Positions 1 through 7,862 of a stretch of DNA of 64,000 nt are shown here, in pieces. Numbering within the stretch: position 1 is the first letter of the stretch; each line of letters starts with the position of its first letter. This DNA is from Pseudomonas brassicacearum. GTDB lineage: Bacteria; Pseudomonadota; Gammaproteobacteria; Pseudomonadales; Pseudomonadaceae. The DNA lies in assembly GCF_003732265.1 (NCBI RefSeq), contig NZ_MOBK01000001.1, positions 372,001-436,000 of the forward strand, in the 5' to 3' direction. The notes under the pieces are model-generated. The model had not been told where the DNA came from. It was given only the letters and a program-made list of their open reading frames with translations, and did not search any database. A program made the position numbers and the translations under genes.

Positions 1-1638
1 AAAAAAATCATCGGGCAGGTCGTTGGCAAAGTGCAATGCACCGGGACCGTCCTCCACTGGATAGCGGTTGTAGATCCAATCTTTGGCGGTGTCAGTGCCG
101 ACGAACCACAGCTCGACGCCCTTACGTTCGGTCTGACCTTTCCAAGTGACATCCATCATCGATGGCCGCTGCGCAATGACCGGTCGACCCGGCTTGCTCG
201 CGCCCTTGACGGCGAAGATGTTGCGCCAACGCCGCAGCCGGCAGAACTGGTAAACCTCGTCGGTGTGGTTACCACCGGAGTCGATGCCGGCCGCCCGGAT
301 CGTCAGCTCCACACCACACGGGTGGGGGTAACGCGCCTTGAGTTTGTCATCGAGCACCGACCAGGTGCGGTCGTCGGACGGATCGCCCCAGATCACCTGG
401 TAGTCGATGATCCAACGCTCCATGCCGGCGCCCCAACCGACCACCATGAACTCCAGCCGGTTGGCTTGGACATCCACCGAAGCCGTGAGCATCAACACAG
501 CAAACGGCATCGAACCCAGCCCATAGCTTTCCAGGCGTGCCCGCGCCATCAGGACATCCGCTTTGGTTTGCTCCTGGGCACTGTCCCAAACCTTCGCCAG
601 ACGGGTGTTGTAGAACACCTGCATGGGTTCCAAATCGCCGCGAGACATGGCGGTTTTGGCCTTCTCGAACTGCTTGGCCAGTGATGCCCAACCGGTCCAG
701 CCGGGAGGCGAGTACAACGCATTGAGGTTGAAGCCGACGGTTTCGCCATCACCTGTGGCATGCGCGCGCCACTCGCCCTTGGTCAACATCTCGCCCTTGT
801 GATGTTCTTCGATCAGCACGTCACAGTCGGGCCCGGCGCACTCGTAGTGCGCCAGTTGGCAATCCGCCGAGTAATGCAGGCGCTCCCATTCCAAGACTTG
901 CATGTGCCCGCAAGTCGGGCATGGCACGTAGTAAAAACGCTGGTCGCTGGTCTCGAACAGATCGGCAATACGCGAAGCCCCTCTGATCGTCGGCGAACTG
1001 GAAAAGTAAAACTTGGCGTTACGGCCAAACGTACTGCCCCGGGTTTCAGCCAGCTCGATCGGGTCGCCCTCCTCGCCCACGTCCACAACCCAGCGATCCA
1101 CTTCATCGCCGTAGATATAACGGGCCGACAACTCTGACAGGTTCGCCGCCGAGCCGGCGGTGGTGACATACAACGAACCACCCTCGAACTCTTTGGTGTC
1201 CATGGTGTTGCGTGCATCACGCGAACGGTTCGCCGCCACCCGTTCGCGTAGCACCGGGGTGGCCTTGATGGTCTTGCCGATGCGCGACGAGACTCGCTTG
1301 GCCAATCCCAGGCTGGGCAATAGTGTGAGAATGTTAGACGGTGCCATATGGATCAGACCGCCAATCCAGTTCAAGGCGATCTGGGTTTTCATCAACTGCG
1401 AAGCCACCATGGTCACCACGCGCTTGCACGGATGTGCCGGCGATAGGCAACGCATGGGCTCGCGGGCATAGGGTGTTCGCGCTGTGCGGTACTGCCCAGG
1501 TTCGGCAGCCCCTGCATCACGCGGAATGCGCATGAACTCGTCAGCCCATTGATCGATCCAGACATCCGGCTCGGGTCGCAGCCCGCGAAAGTACGCCTCC
1601 CGGTACACCGCTGCACCGTCGGGCATTTCCGCTGACAT
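1..1638 (-). CDS. Phage terminase large subunit (GpA-like), C-terminal end outside window
   Basis: This is the ATPase/nuclease motor subunit that cuts concatemeric phage DNA and drives it into proheads. The minus-strand reading frame is open from an ATG at 1638 to the window edge (546 codons, no stop). The translation contains segments typical of the lambda GpA / phage_GPA family, for example the N-terminal PYAREPMRCLSP and VVTMVASQLMKTQ (ATPase region near residues 60-75), SARYIYGDEVDRW (near residue 165) and the zinc-binding-like YYVPCPTCGHMQ (near residue 235). The C-terminal part has ASVDVQANRLEFMVVGW, the start of the nuclease domain. It starts 3 bp after the small-subunit stop, so the two are co-translated. 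The 3' end is lost only because the window stops there. Function is confident from family resemblance. Confidence 0.93.
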   Translation of the reverse strand, partial: MSAEMPDGAAVYREAYFRGLRPEPDVWIDQWADEFMRIPRDAGAAEPGQYRTARTPYAREPMRCLSPAHPCKRVVTMVASQLMKTQIALNWIGGLIHMAPSNILTLLPSLGLAKRVSSRIGKTIKATPVLRERVAANRSRDARNTMDTKEFEGGSLYVTTAGSAANLSELSARYIYGDEVDRWVVDVGEEGDPIELAETRGSTFGRNAKFYFSSSPTIRGASRIADLFETSDQRFYYVPCPTCGHMQVLEWERLHYSADCQLAHYECAGPDCDVLIEEHHKGEMLTKGEWRAHATGDGETVGFNLNALYSPPGWTGWASLAKQFEKAKTAMSRGDLEPMQVFYNTRLAKVWDSAQEQTKADVLMARARLESYGLGSMPFAVLMLTASVDVQANRLEFMVVGWGAGMERWIIDYQVIWGDPSDDRTWSVLDDKLKARYPHPCGVELTIRAAGIDSGGNHTDEVYQFCRLRRWRNIFAVKGASKPGRPVIAQRPSMMDVTWKGQTERKGVELWFVGTDTAKDWIYNRYPVEDGPGALHFANDLPDDFF

Positions 1639-1641
1639 GGA

Positions 1642-2241
1642 TTAACTCGCTGCAGTCAAAGAATGGATGAGGTCTGTCGAGGCCATCCGTTCTGCATCGT
1701 CCAGCACCCGGCGCAATGCGGCAGTGAGGTGCTTCTCGATTTGCCAATGATCACTCATGGCCGCCAATTCGGGTGCCAGCTGTGGCGGCATGCCGAGCAA
1801 CAGATCTCGCAACATCCGCCCCGTCGTGTACGCCGCCGTTTTAACGGCCTCCAACTCAACATGAGCGCCGCGATTTTTATGAAACTCGCTCTCTGTCAGG
1901 CGTGACTCATAAAATTCGCGGTAGGCACGAGACTCCTGAAAATCCGGGATGCCTTCGACAGGCAAAGGCGCCTGGAGTGGAGCAGTGTTTGGTGGTTCGT
2001 ATGCGATGTGAGGGGCCGGGGTATTTCCGTCGGGCCTGCGCTGAATTCGTTCACGCTCGTGCCGCGCCGCCACGTTGGCTTTGCTCGGATCCGCGGTGCT
2101 GAACAGGAGTCGATCCGTAGCCTCGACATCCACCATGCCATCCGCCATCAACACCAAGCGTCCGGCCTTAGCCAACTTCGACACGTAGGGTTTCGACCAC
2201 CCTTGGCGAGTGGCGAACTCCGCTTTGGTGAGTGCTGTCAT
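1642..2241 (-). CDS. Phage terminase small subunit (Nu1-like)
   Basis: A 199-aa protein immediately upstream of the large subunit. The N-terminus (MTALTKAEFATRQGWSKPYV...) reads as a winged helix-turn-helix of the Nu1 type, where a small subunit binds cos DNA and recruits the large subunit. The rest is a helical assembly region ending in the part that would contact GpA. The ATG at 2241 has an AAGG ribosome site 7 bases upstream. Its own upstream region carries 13 copies of GTTAAC, which is a plausible set of binding sites for this protein. The family call rests on position plus the N-terminal HTH; the sequence is otherwise divergent. Confidence 0.8.
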   Translation of the reverse strand: MTALTKAEFATRQGWSKPYVSKLAKAGRLVLMADGMVDVEATDRLLFSTADPSKANVAARHERERIQRRPDGNTPAPHIAYEPPNTAPLQAPLPVEGIPDFQESRAYREFYESRLTESEFHKNRGAHVELEAVKTAAYTTGRMLRDLLLGMPPQLAPELAAMSDHWQIEKHLTAALRRVLDDAERMASTDLIHSLTAAS

Positions 2242-2255
2242 GTCGATACCTTACG

Positions 2256-2552
2256 GTTAACCCGGCGGGGCCGAGAGTTAACCGAGTAAATTAGTCGGTT
2301 AACTCCTAGGTTAACCACCTCAACGCCACGGTCTGCTTGGCTTTCAACCAAATTCATGGCCGTTTTTTCAATCGCTTAGTTAACTCCTGGTTAACTGCCT
2401 TAGTTAACCGCTCTGCAGGCCGCGGCCCGCATGGCTTACAGACGAATCAGGGGATAGTCGAGTTAACTAGGTTAACTCCTAAGTTAACCGCCCTGTATGC
2501 CGCAGCCCACAAGGCTTTCAGCCCAGTTAACCAATGGAGTTAACCAGTTAAC
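2256..2552. repeat. Cluster of 13 GTTAAC palindromes, possible cos/cosB region
   Basis: Within about 300 bp the hexamer GTTAAC begins at 2256, 2277, 2298, 2310, 2379, 2390, 2403, 2462, 2471, 2483, 2526, 2539 and 2547. Several copies are in pairs 8-12 bp apart (GTTAACTCCTAGGTTAAC and variants). A longer degenerate unit of roughly 80-90 bp (GTTAACC, then CCGCGG/CCGCAG, then TGGCTTWCA) recurs starting near 2310, 2403 and 2483. There is no convincing gene here. Position just upstream of the terminase genes suggests terminase-binding sites (cosB-like), but operators are also possible. Confidence 0.75.
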
Positions 2553-2708
2553 TAACTTTGGTGGGGTGCCGCTAACGCGTTCGCGCGAGTCTTATGCCCC
2601 GTGTTCCTTGGAAGTTGCCAGGGTCCCCGGCGGATTTGGGAAACATCGAAGGGCCTGCGTTGAGGATCGCGTTTGAAACGGATGCAGTCGAGATCGCATG
2701 TGTGATGC

Positions 2709-3155
2709 TCATGCAGGTGGCGCTGCAATCTGTCGCGAGATCTCGTCATGGATCTGTTTGGCTGACCAGATATGCGCGACGAGGTCGGTACCGGCTTCCA
2801 GTAGTGCGGCATCACCTTCGGTTGGCATCGCTGGCGTGTCGCTCAGGTCGTTGTAACTACCCGAGAAGTCCGAAGTCCCACTGCCGATAGCGGTACGAGC
2901 AGCCGCGGCATCGACACTCACCAGCACCGCCTTACCGACATCCGACGCGTCCGTGATGCTATCCGAGGTGATGTCGCCTGGCGCACCACCGACATTGCTC
3001 GATCCCTTCACCACGGCCTGAAGAACTTGAAAGCCTTCAGTGATGGAGACAGGACTGCCGTACGGCTGCCAGCCATCGGCCATGGACTCAGCCAACTTGG
3101 CTACCAGGTCTTCGGCATTGTCGGCAACCACTGCGCCATATTGGGTGTAGGCCAT
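2709..3155 (-). CDS. Phage DUF1737 / head-fibre-like protein
   Basis: A 148-aa phage protein. Residues 1-50 (MAYTQYGAVVADNAEDLVAK... DGWQPYGSPVSI) match the DUF1737 pattern, a short domain common in phage accessory proteins. Residues 60-115 (SITDASDVGKAVL..., TAIGSGTSDFSGSYNDLSD) resemble the head-fibre / tail-fibre connecting sequences seen in many phages. No enzymatic motif is visible. The ATG at 3155 has a GAGGGA ribosome site, and the gene starts 3 bp after the 42-aa peptide gene, so holin, peptide and this gene form one transcript. Exact structural role is unknown. Confidence 0.75.
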   Translation of the reverse strand: MAYTQYGAVVADNAEDLVAKLAESMADGWQPYGSPVSITEGFQVLQAVVKGSSNVGGAPGDITSDSITDASDVGKAVLVSVDAAAARTAIGSGTSDFSGSYNDLSDTPAMPTEGDAALLEAGTDLVAHIWSAKQIHDEISRQIAAPPA

Positions 3156-3158
3156 TAG

Positions 3159-3287
3159 CTATCCCTCACGATTGAATGATTGGGTGGTGAGCGGCTGGCA
3201 TGCAGGCGACTCACCACAATGGATGTAGCCCGTGGTGGCATAGGCCAGCAGGAGCACAAGAGGCAATGCCCAAGAACAGCGCTTCAT
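3159..3287 (-). CDS. Small hydrophobic peptide translationally coupled to the holin
   Basis: A 42-aa gene too short for usual gene finding. Its ATG overlaps the holin stop as ATGA and its TAG is 3 bp before the next gene. The N-terminus is a positively charged start followed by a hydrophobic stretch (MKRCSWALPLVLLLAYATTG), which looks like a signal or membrane anchor; a Cys pair follows. There is no canonical lipobox, so it is not a clear Rz1. The tight coupling on both sides argues that it is translated. A role in lysis (spanin-like or holin partner) is inference from position only. Confidence 0.55.
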   Translation of the reverse strand: MKRCSWALPLVLLLAYATTGYIHCGESPACQPLTTQSFNREG

Positions 3288-3619
3288 GGCGCCGAATCCG
3301 ATTTAGGAAATTTGAAGTCGGCGAACCGATCAGCCAGATCGGCAATCTTCTTCACGCCCAGGAAACCGATGAACACACCAGCGGCCGTGGCGAAGTTCTG
3401 CGGTAAGCCGAAGTACTCCAGTAGTGGTATCAAGCCAATAGTGATCAGCGTGCAAAGCGAAGCTTCAAGCAGCGCCTGCCGCCGCGTGCCACCACCATAA
3501 ATGATCCGCAAGGCACCGACCACGAATGACAATGCCCCGGCGTAGATCGTCGACGCGTGCTGCCCCAACCACGCGAGAACGAGCAGCCAGGTGTCTGGTT
3601 TGTCGGGCATGTTTGTCAT
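3284..3619 (-). CDS. Phage holin, lambda-family (Phage_holin_3-like)
   Basis: A 111-aa small membrane protein that would time lysis by permeabilising the inner membrane for endolysin release. The chosen ATG at 3619 (MTNMPDKPDTWLL) has an AGGGA ribosome site; a longer in-frame extension is Cys/Ser-rich and not holin-like. There are three hydrophobic segments (about residues 10-35, 47-65 and 75-95), with the family-typical stretch RIIYGGGTRRQALLEA and IPLLEYFGLP between and within them. A terminator precedes the gene on this strand. No endolysin is next to it; it may lie outside the window. Confidence 0.87.
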   Translation of the reverse strand: MTNMPDKPDTWLLVLAWLGQHASTIYAGALSFVVGALRIIYGGGTRRQALLEASLCTLITIGLIPLLEYFGLPQNFATAAGVFIGFLGVKKIADLADRFADFKFPKSDSAP

Positions 3620-3992
3620 CCGAATTCGTCCCTTTCGGGGAGCGCAATAGGTCCGGCTCCAGCAGCACACCCAGCTTGGAGCGATGGGTGTGGTGGAGCC
3701 GAAAACAAAAAAAGCCCCGCTCGATGGCAGGGCTTGTAAATGGGCACAAAAGAACCAACTCGATGGCCTAGTTCTTGAAAGCGTCTCGCTGCATTCACAG
3801 CAACACACGCTGCTATGAAAACAAAAGTATTCCGCGCGGAAAAGTCGTTAATCGCACAATTTCAACCAAATTTTTTTGGCTCCTCCGGCCCCGACAAATT
3901 TATGTCTCAACGGAGAAGAAAGCAAAAAGCCGACGATGGGCTATCGTTGAATGCGCTACGAAGTCTCTCGCCCTGTTCAGCAAGGAGGCAAC
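3620..3992. other. Intergenic region between divergent holin and OLD gene
   Basis: About 370 bp separate the minus-strand lysis genes from the plus-strand OLD gene. It holds one minus-strand terminator (3707-3735) and then AT-rich DNA leading to the AGGAGG ribosome site of the OLD gene. The late promoter for the lysis/packaging operon may be here or further right. I see no convincing protein gene. Confidence 0.5.
3707..3735 (-). terminator. Rho-independent terminator, minus strand
   Basis: On the minus strand AAGCCC ... GGGGCTT pairs (plus positions 3712-3717 with 3730-3735) and is followed by seven T residues. It lies upstream of the holin, so it would stop minus-strand transcription unless antiterminated by Q, as in lambda late operons. 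Confidence 0.7.
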
Positions 3993-5597
3993 ATGAAAAT
4001 AGCTAGTATCAAAATCGAAAACTTTAGATCAATCGAAAGCACCCATTTAGCTTTCACCGACTTCAACATTTTAATCGGCCAAAATAACACTGGAAAGACT
4101 AATTTTTTTGAAGCTGTCGATTGGTTTTATACAGGGTCAGGACTGACTAGCGACATGAAGTTCCAGCGGGAAGCCGAGAGAGAAATAGTAGTCAGCTTGG
4201 AGTTTTCCGGCGCCCAACATGGCGCAGAGAACATGATTAACGAAGCTAACAGAACCAAAATTCAGAATTTTTTAGCTGGCGCCGACAATATAACAATTAC
4301 TAGACGTAGTTCCGAACCTAAAAAACGCGTCGTAGAAATCAACGGAGAAATCAAAAAAAACCCTACCGGCTTCGACCCCGCGCTAAATGACTTCTTACCA
4401 AAATTCGAATACATACACACACGACAGTACTACGAAGAATTTACAAAATACAATCAAAAAAGTGCGGTCGGCATAATGCTCTCCTCAGTTATCGAAGAAA
4501 TATTGAATGACGACCCAAAATATCGAGCATTCAGAAGCACTTTCGAGGACTTGTTCAATGCCGAAGATTCCGCTGTAAACGGACACTTCAAAGCATTGGG
4601 GCAATCCGTAAAAATCCATCTTGAAAAACAGTTTTCTGAGTGCTCAAAAGTATATTTTGAAGTCCTATCCCCAGAATTTAATGATTTGCTTAAAAAGTTT
4701 GAAACTGTTGTAGATGATGGCATCGAAACCTATGCAAGCGAGAAAGGTGACGGCATGCAGCGAGCGCTAATGCTCGCGATTATTCAAGCTTATGCCGACT
4801 ATCGAAAAGCCCGGGAGGATGCAGGTAAATCGTTCTTATTCTTCATCGACGAGGCGGAGTTGCACCTCCACCCAACCGCCCAACGAAAGTTAAAGGAAGT
4901 TCTGCTAGAGTTGAGCACGACTCTAGATCAAGTTGTAATAAGTACTCACTCGTCTGTTTTCGTTGCAGACTCCAGCGAGAATGAATCCGTATTTAAAACG
5001 GAAAAAAATGATTGCAGAACAGAAATTTTCAAAACTGACGAAAGTGACAAGCCGTATATAATTTACGAATTACTTGGAGGTAGCCCCGCAGATTTATTGC
5101 TACCACGGAATTTCTTAATAGTGGAAGGACCTAGCGAGCTAGAACTTTTAACTCGAGTGATAAAACGCCACTATCGCGACCGTCCATCGATACAGATAAT
5201 CTCAGCCGAGGGAGATACCCATCAAGCAAAAAGATCTATAAATGCAATATCAAAAGCATATTCACCTATGGGTACCAGCATCTATAATGAACGCACCATA
5301 ATTTTGTGTGATCAACCTACCGAAAAAGCACGACCGGGCTTTGAACAGTTTGTTGAAAACCATATTGAACTACAGCGGAACAACCAGATAGTTGTATTGC
5401 CGTTTGGCAGTCTAGAAGAGTGCTACCCCGATGAGCAGGGGTGGCGAAGAAGCGAAGAGCAAACTAAGGGAATGACGGGGCATCAGAAAAAGCAGCTCGC
5501 GAAAGCGGTCGGTGAAGAAGTATCGATAGAATCTTTCGAAGCAAACATGCCAGCTCTACTAGATGCCTTATCCAAAGCATGGGCCAACGCTTTTTAA
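3993..5597 (+). CDS. OLD-family ATPase with TOPRIM nuclease domain (prophage moron)
   Basis: A 534-aa overcoming-lysogenisation-defect type protein: an ABC-like ATPase fused to a TOPRIM endonuclease, a family known from P2 Old and Gabija A to act against other phages. Walker A is GQNNTGKT at residues 29-36, the signature-like KGDGMQRAL at 251-259, Walker B FLFFIDE at 281-287, and the switch VVISTHSS at 314-321. The TOPRIM acidic motif is FLIVEGPSE at 374-382. The ATG at 3993 has a strong AGGAGG. No UvrD-like GajB partner is adjacent, so this is a stand-alone class 1 OLD. It is AT-rich relative to the phage genes and lies opposite to the late operon between Q and holin, the usual place for a moron. 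Target phages are unknown. Confidence 0.88.
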   Translation: MKIASIKIENFRSIESTHLAFTDFNILIGQNNTGKTNFFEAVDWFYTGSGLTSDMKFQREAEREIVVSLEFSGAQHGAENMINEANRTKIQNFLAGADNITITRRSSEPKKRVVEINGEIKKNPTGFDPALNDFLPKFEYIHTRQYYEEFTKYNQKSAVGIMLSSVIEEILNDDPKYRAFRSTFEDLFNAEDSAVNGHFKALGQSVKIHLEKQFSECSKVYFEVLSPEFNDLLKKFETVVDDGIETYASEKGDGMQRALMLAIIQAYADYRKAREDAGKSFLFFIDEAELHLHPTAQRKLKEVLLELSTTLDQVVISTHSSVFVADSSENESVFKTEKNDCRTEIFKTDESDKPYIIYELLGGSPADLLLPRNFLIVEGPSELELLTRVIKRHYRDRPSIQIISAEGDTHQAKRSINAISKAYSPMGTSIYNERTIILCDQPTEKARPGFEQFVENHIELQRNNQIVVLPFGSLEECYPDEQGWRRSEEQTKGMTGHQKKQLAKAVGEEVSIESFEANMPALLDALSKAWANAF

Positions 5598-5634
5598 GCG
5601 CAAAGCCAGGAAGGTATAGCCTTCCTGGCTGCGC
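5598..5634. terminator. Hairpin between convergent OLD and Q genes
   Basis: AGCCAGGAAGG (5604-5614) and CCTTCCTGGCT (5620-5630) form an 11-bp perfect stem with a 5-nt loop, flanked by GCGC on both sides (5598-5601, 5631-5634) that can extend it. There is no long T tract. It sits exactly between the two convergent stops, so a bidirectional transcription stop or mRNA 3'-end stabiliser is likely. Confidence 0.6.
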
Positions 5635-5641
5635 AATGCCT

Positions 5642-6031
5642 TCAGGCCGCGTCGCGCATTCCACCGACAGCGCAATCAATCCAAGCAGCCCCGGCCCTGA
5701 CCAGTTCTCTCGCCTTTCCCTCGCTGATGCGATAGTGCTTGCCGACCCGCACCATCGTCCACTTGGCACCGTAGTACAACCAGATAATGTCGCCCATCTG
5801 CCGGTCTCGGTGCGCGAGCTTAGCCACAGCATGATCGACAGCAAGCGCCCAGTCGTCGGTAATGCAATAGTTCTTGCTTGTGACCGCTTGTGCCACCGCT
5901 TGGCGCATCAGCGCTAAAGTCGGAGATGTGTAACTTGGCACTCCCATACCATCCATCCTCCACCAGCCCCATTGTTCAAGCAGGTATTCGGTATCGCCCA
6001 ACGGTCGGCCAGCTGGCTTGCGAATCATCAT
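5642..6031 (-). CDS. Phage antitermination protein Q-like
   Basis: A 129-aa protein resembling the Phage_antitermQ family. These proteins load on RNA polymerase at the late promoter and let it read through terminators into lysis and head genes. Visible family features are LLEQWGWWRMDGMG near the N-terminus, a central basic/acidic helical core, and the C-terminal HTH-like stretch HYRISEGKARELVRAGAAWIDCAV. The ATG at 6031 (or 6028) follows the strong ribosome site AGGGGAT that overlaps the previous gene's stop. It is the last gene of the early minus-strand operon, the expected Q position. The gene's targets would be the terminator at 3707 and the packaging operon. Confidence 0.78.
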   Translation of the reverse strand: MMIRKPAGRPLGDTEYLLEQWGWWRMDGMGVPSYTSPTLALMRQAVAQAVTSKNYCITDDWALAVDHAVAKLAHRDRQMGDIIWLYYGAKWTMVRVGKHYRISEGKARELVRAGAAWIDCAVGGMRDAA

Positions 6032-6035
6032 GCTC

Positions 6036-6356
6036 TTAATCCCCTGTGTAATTAGATCCGCCGGCACCGCGACGGTTGTTCTGTTGGTAGTACGCAGCCG
6101 GACCGGATAACGATGAACCCCGCTTCAGTAACTCAATTTCGCGCTGAGCCTGCTGCAATTTGAAGCTCAATTGAGTCACCAACTCGTCCGGAGAAAGCAC
6201 CAACCCACTGCCCAAAACAACCCAACCTGAGCCGTTGCAATCGGTGCAAATCAACTCATAAGAAACACCCTGCACCACCGCTTTTCCCTTGCAGACCGGG
6301 CAAGGCTGCAGCTCGATCCGCTCCCTCTTAAAGCCAAGGTCCTGAGCTTTTTCCAT
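6036..6356 (-). CDS. Phage zinc-ribbon protein, function unknown
   Basis: A 106-aa protein with two CxxC pairs (CPVCKGKA near residue 19 and CTDCNGSGWV near residue 39), the DnaJ-type zinc-ribbon spacing. A Gln/Glu-rich coiled-coil-like helix follows (FKLQQAQREIELLKRG). The ATG at 6356 is 4 bp after the recombinase stop, and its own stop is 4 bp before the Q start, so the three are translationally linked. It is a conserved type of Pseudomonas prophage gene in my recollection; nucleic-acid binding is plausible from the zinc ribbon, but nothing more specific can be said. Confidence 0.65.
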   Translation of the reverse strand: MEKAQDLGFKRERIELQPCPVCKGKAVVQGVSYELICTDCNGSGWVVLGSGLVLSPDELVTQLSFKLQQAQREIELLKRGSSLSGPAAYYQQNNRRGAGGSNYTGD

Positions 6357-6360
6357 GTTT

Positions 6361-7656
6361 TCAAACCTCGCCCTTAACAAATTGCGGAATCCACTCGCAG
6401 ACCGCGCCATTCAAGGCGTCTACGAGGTTTTGCGATTCTTCATATCTAACGTCTGTCTGCTGGTGGATCGCCTTGAAGCCGCGCTCATCTAACCAGTTGT
6501 GCCACTTCACCAACGCCAGCCGACGCTGCTCCTTGGCCTGGGTGTTGATGTAGGTCGAGGCGATCTTGCCCAGCGAATGGTTCAACAACATCTCGCCGAT
6601 GTGACCGTCAACGCCTAGGTCGGTCCACGCGGTACGGGCCACCTTGCGCAAGTCATGACTGGTCCAAGCGCCCTGCCCCAATCGCGTGAAGACGGCGCTA
6701 GCCTGGTTGTCGCTCAGCGCCGTGCCTCGGCGGGATGGAAACAGGAACGGCCCCTCGTAACCTTTGGCGGCCTGTCGCTCACGGTAGCGGCGCAGCAACG
6801 CGCAGACTTGGTCGGTCAGCGGCACCCGCAGCTCGGTCTTGCTCTTGGTATGTTCGGCCGGCAAAAACCACTCCAGCTCAGCCAACGTGATGTCGGCCCA
6901 GCGGGCCTGACGGGTTTCGCCAATCCGGGTGCCGTGGCACAGCATCATCAGGGCCAGCATGGCATCACCCGGCGCGGTGTCGAAACGCTCGGCCAGTTGC
7001 GTCACCAGCTCGGGCAATTGCACGTCACGCAACCGCGCGGGCTTGGGCAGGATGCGCGCCGTGGTGAAGTGGATGAACTTGAGCTCGGCCATCGGGTTGG
7101 CCGGGATCAGGTCGAGCTTGCGCGCCTGTCGAAACGCCACCGCGAGCAGACGGTACAACTGCTGGACGTAGGACAGCGACAGCTGTTCCTGCGCTGGCCA
7201 CATCAGCAGTCGGTCGAGGGTTGGGGCATTGACGTCGCGGATCAAAAGATCACCCAGGCGCGGCTTGAGCTGGCAGCTGATGGCCGACTTTCCGGCCGCA
7301 CGACGCTTGGCAGAAAGCGCGCGGGAACGGGCCATGCGATCGGCAAACCAGTCCAGCAGTTCGCCGACGGTGACCCAACCGGACACGCTGGCCGCCCCAT
7401 CGGCCGCCAAACGCAGGCGCACCGCCGGCAACGCCGCGACCACTTGCTTGGTGGACAGGTCGGGAAAGGCGCCGATGCGATGCCACTGACGTTTGTTTAG
7501 CAGGTACCACGAGCCACGCGCGCGATTCTTCGCAAAGCGAAAGTGCAGCGCAGGATGGCTGGCATCCCTCAGGTCGCGTACATGCTCAATTTTAGCGTTG
7601 CGCTTTATTTCAGCGTCCGACAGCTTCACGGTCAGGGTCTTGATCAGGGCGCTCAA
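6361..7656 (-). CDS. Tyrosine recombinase within the phage replication operon
   Basis: A 431-aa site-specific recombinase with the complete catalytic set: Arg244 (HGTRIGE), His334-x-x-Arg337 (SHDLRKVAR), His360 (LLNHSLGK) and Tyr369 (STYINTQ). The N-terminal part has the DUF4102-like arm-binding style of phage/island integrases. Translation appears to begin at TTG 7656, 7 bases after a GGAGG; no better ATG is near. The start overlaps the previous gene's stop. This is not the integrase next to the attachment site (that is at 17526-18557), so the phage carries two. Resolution of dimers or DNA inversion are possible roles; both are inference. Confidence 0.88.
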   Translation of the reverse strand: MSALIKTLTVKLSDAEIKRNAKIEHVRDLRDASHPALHFRFAKNRARGSWYLLNKRQWHRIGAFPDLSTKQVVAALPAVRLRLAADGAASVSGWVTVGELLDWFADRMARSRALSAKRRAAGKSAISCQLKPRLGDLLIRDVNAPTLDRLLMWPAQEQLSLSYVQQLYRLLAVAFRQARKLDLIPANPMAELKFIHFTTARILPKPARLRDVQLPELVTQLAERFDTAPGDAMLALMMLCHGTRIGETRQARWADITLAELEWFLPAEHTKSKTELRVPLTDQVCALLRRYRERQAAKGYEGPFLFPSRRGTALSDNQASAVFTRLGQGAWTSHDLRKVARTAWTDLGVDGHIGEMLLNHSLGKIASTYINTQAKEQRRLALVKWHNWLDERGFKAIHQQTDVRYEESQNLVDALNGAVCEWIPQFVKGEV

Positions 7657-7862
7657 TCTGTCGCCTCCAATGGAGTGAATCGGTCGATCACCTCAAACGT
7701 TGAAGGCCACATCCACGCGCCGTACCGTCTGGCCATGGCCTCGTCAGCGAACAGTGCCGAGGCATGGTCAGGAGTGCTGCTCAGATCCATTTTGAACGAG
7801 CAGCAGAACACTGCGAAGCGGTAGGTGGACGGATCAGGAACAGCGAGTCGCTGAGAGACCAT
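7653..7862 (-). CDS. Small phage protein between dnaB and recombinase
   Basis: A 69-aa protein of no recognised family. It is supported by coupling at both ends: its ATG overlaps the dnaB stop as TGATG, and its TGA overlaps the TTG start of the recombinase. The sequence is Phe/Cys-rich early (YRFAVFCCSFKMDLSS) and Trp-rich later (RRYGAWMWPSTFEV). No signal peptide or membrane segment is clear. I would keep it as a real gene because of the arrangement rather than any motif. Confidence 0.55.
   Translation of the reverse strand: MVSQRLAVPDPSTYRFAVFCCSFKMDLSSTPDHASALFADEAMARRYGAWMWPSTFEVIDRFTPLEATD

Noticed and set aside
2256..2552. CRISPR array
   Set aside because: Repeat is only 6 bp with irregular spacing and no cas genes; spacers are not uniform.
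6655..7500. Long plus-strand open frame opposite the phage recombinase
   Set aside because: It is antisense to a protein with all catalytic residues, has no ribosome site and no recognisable family; high GC makes such shadows common.
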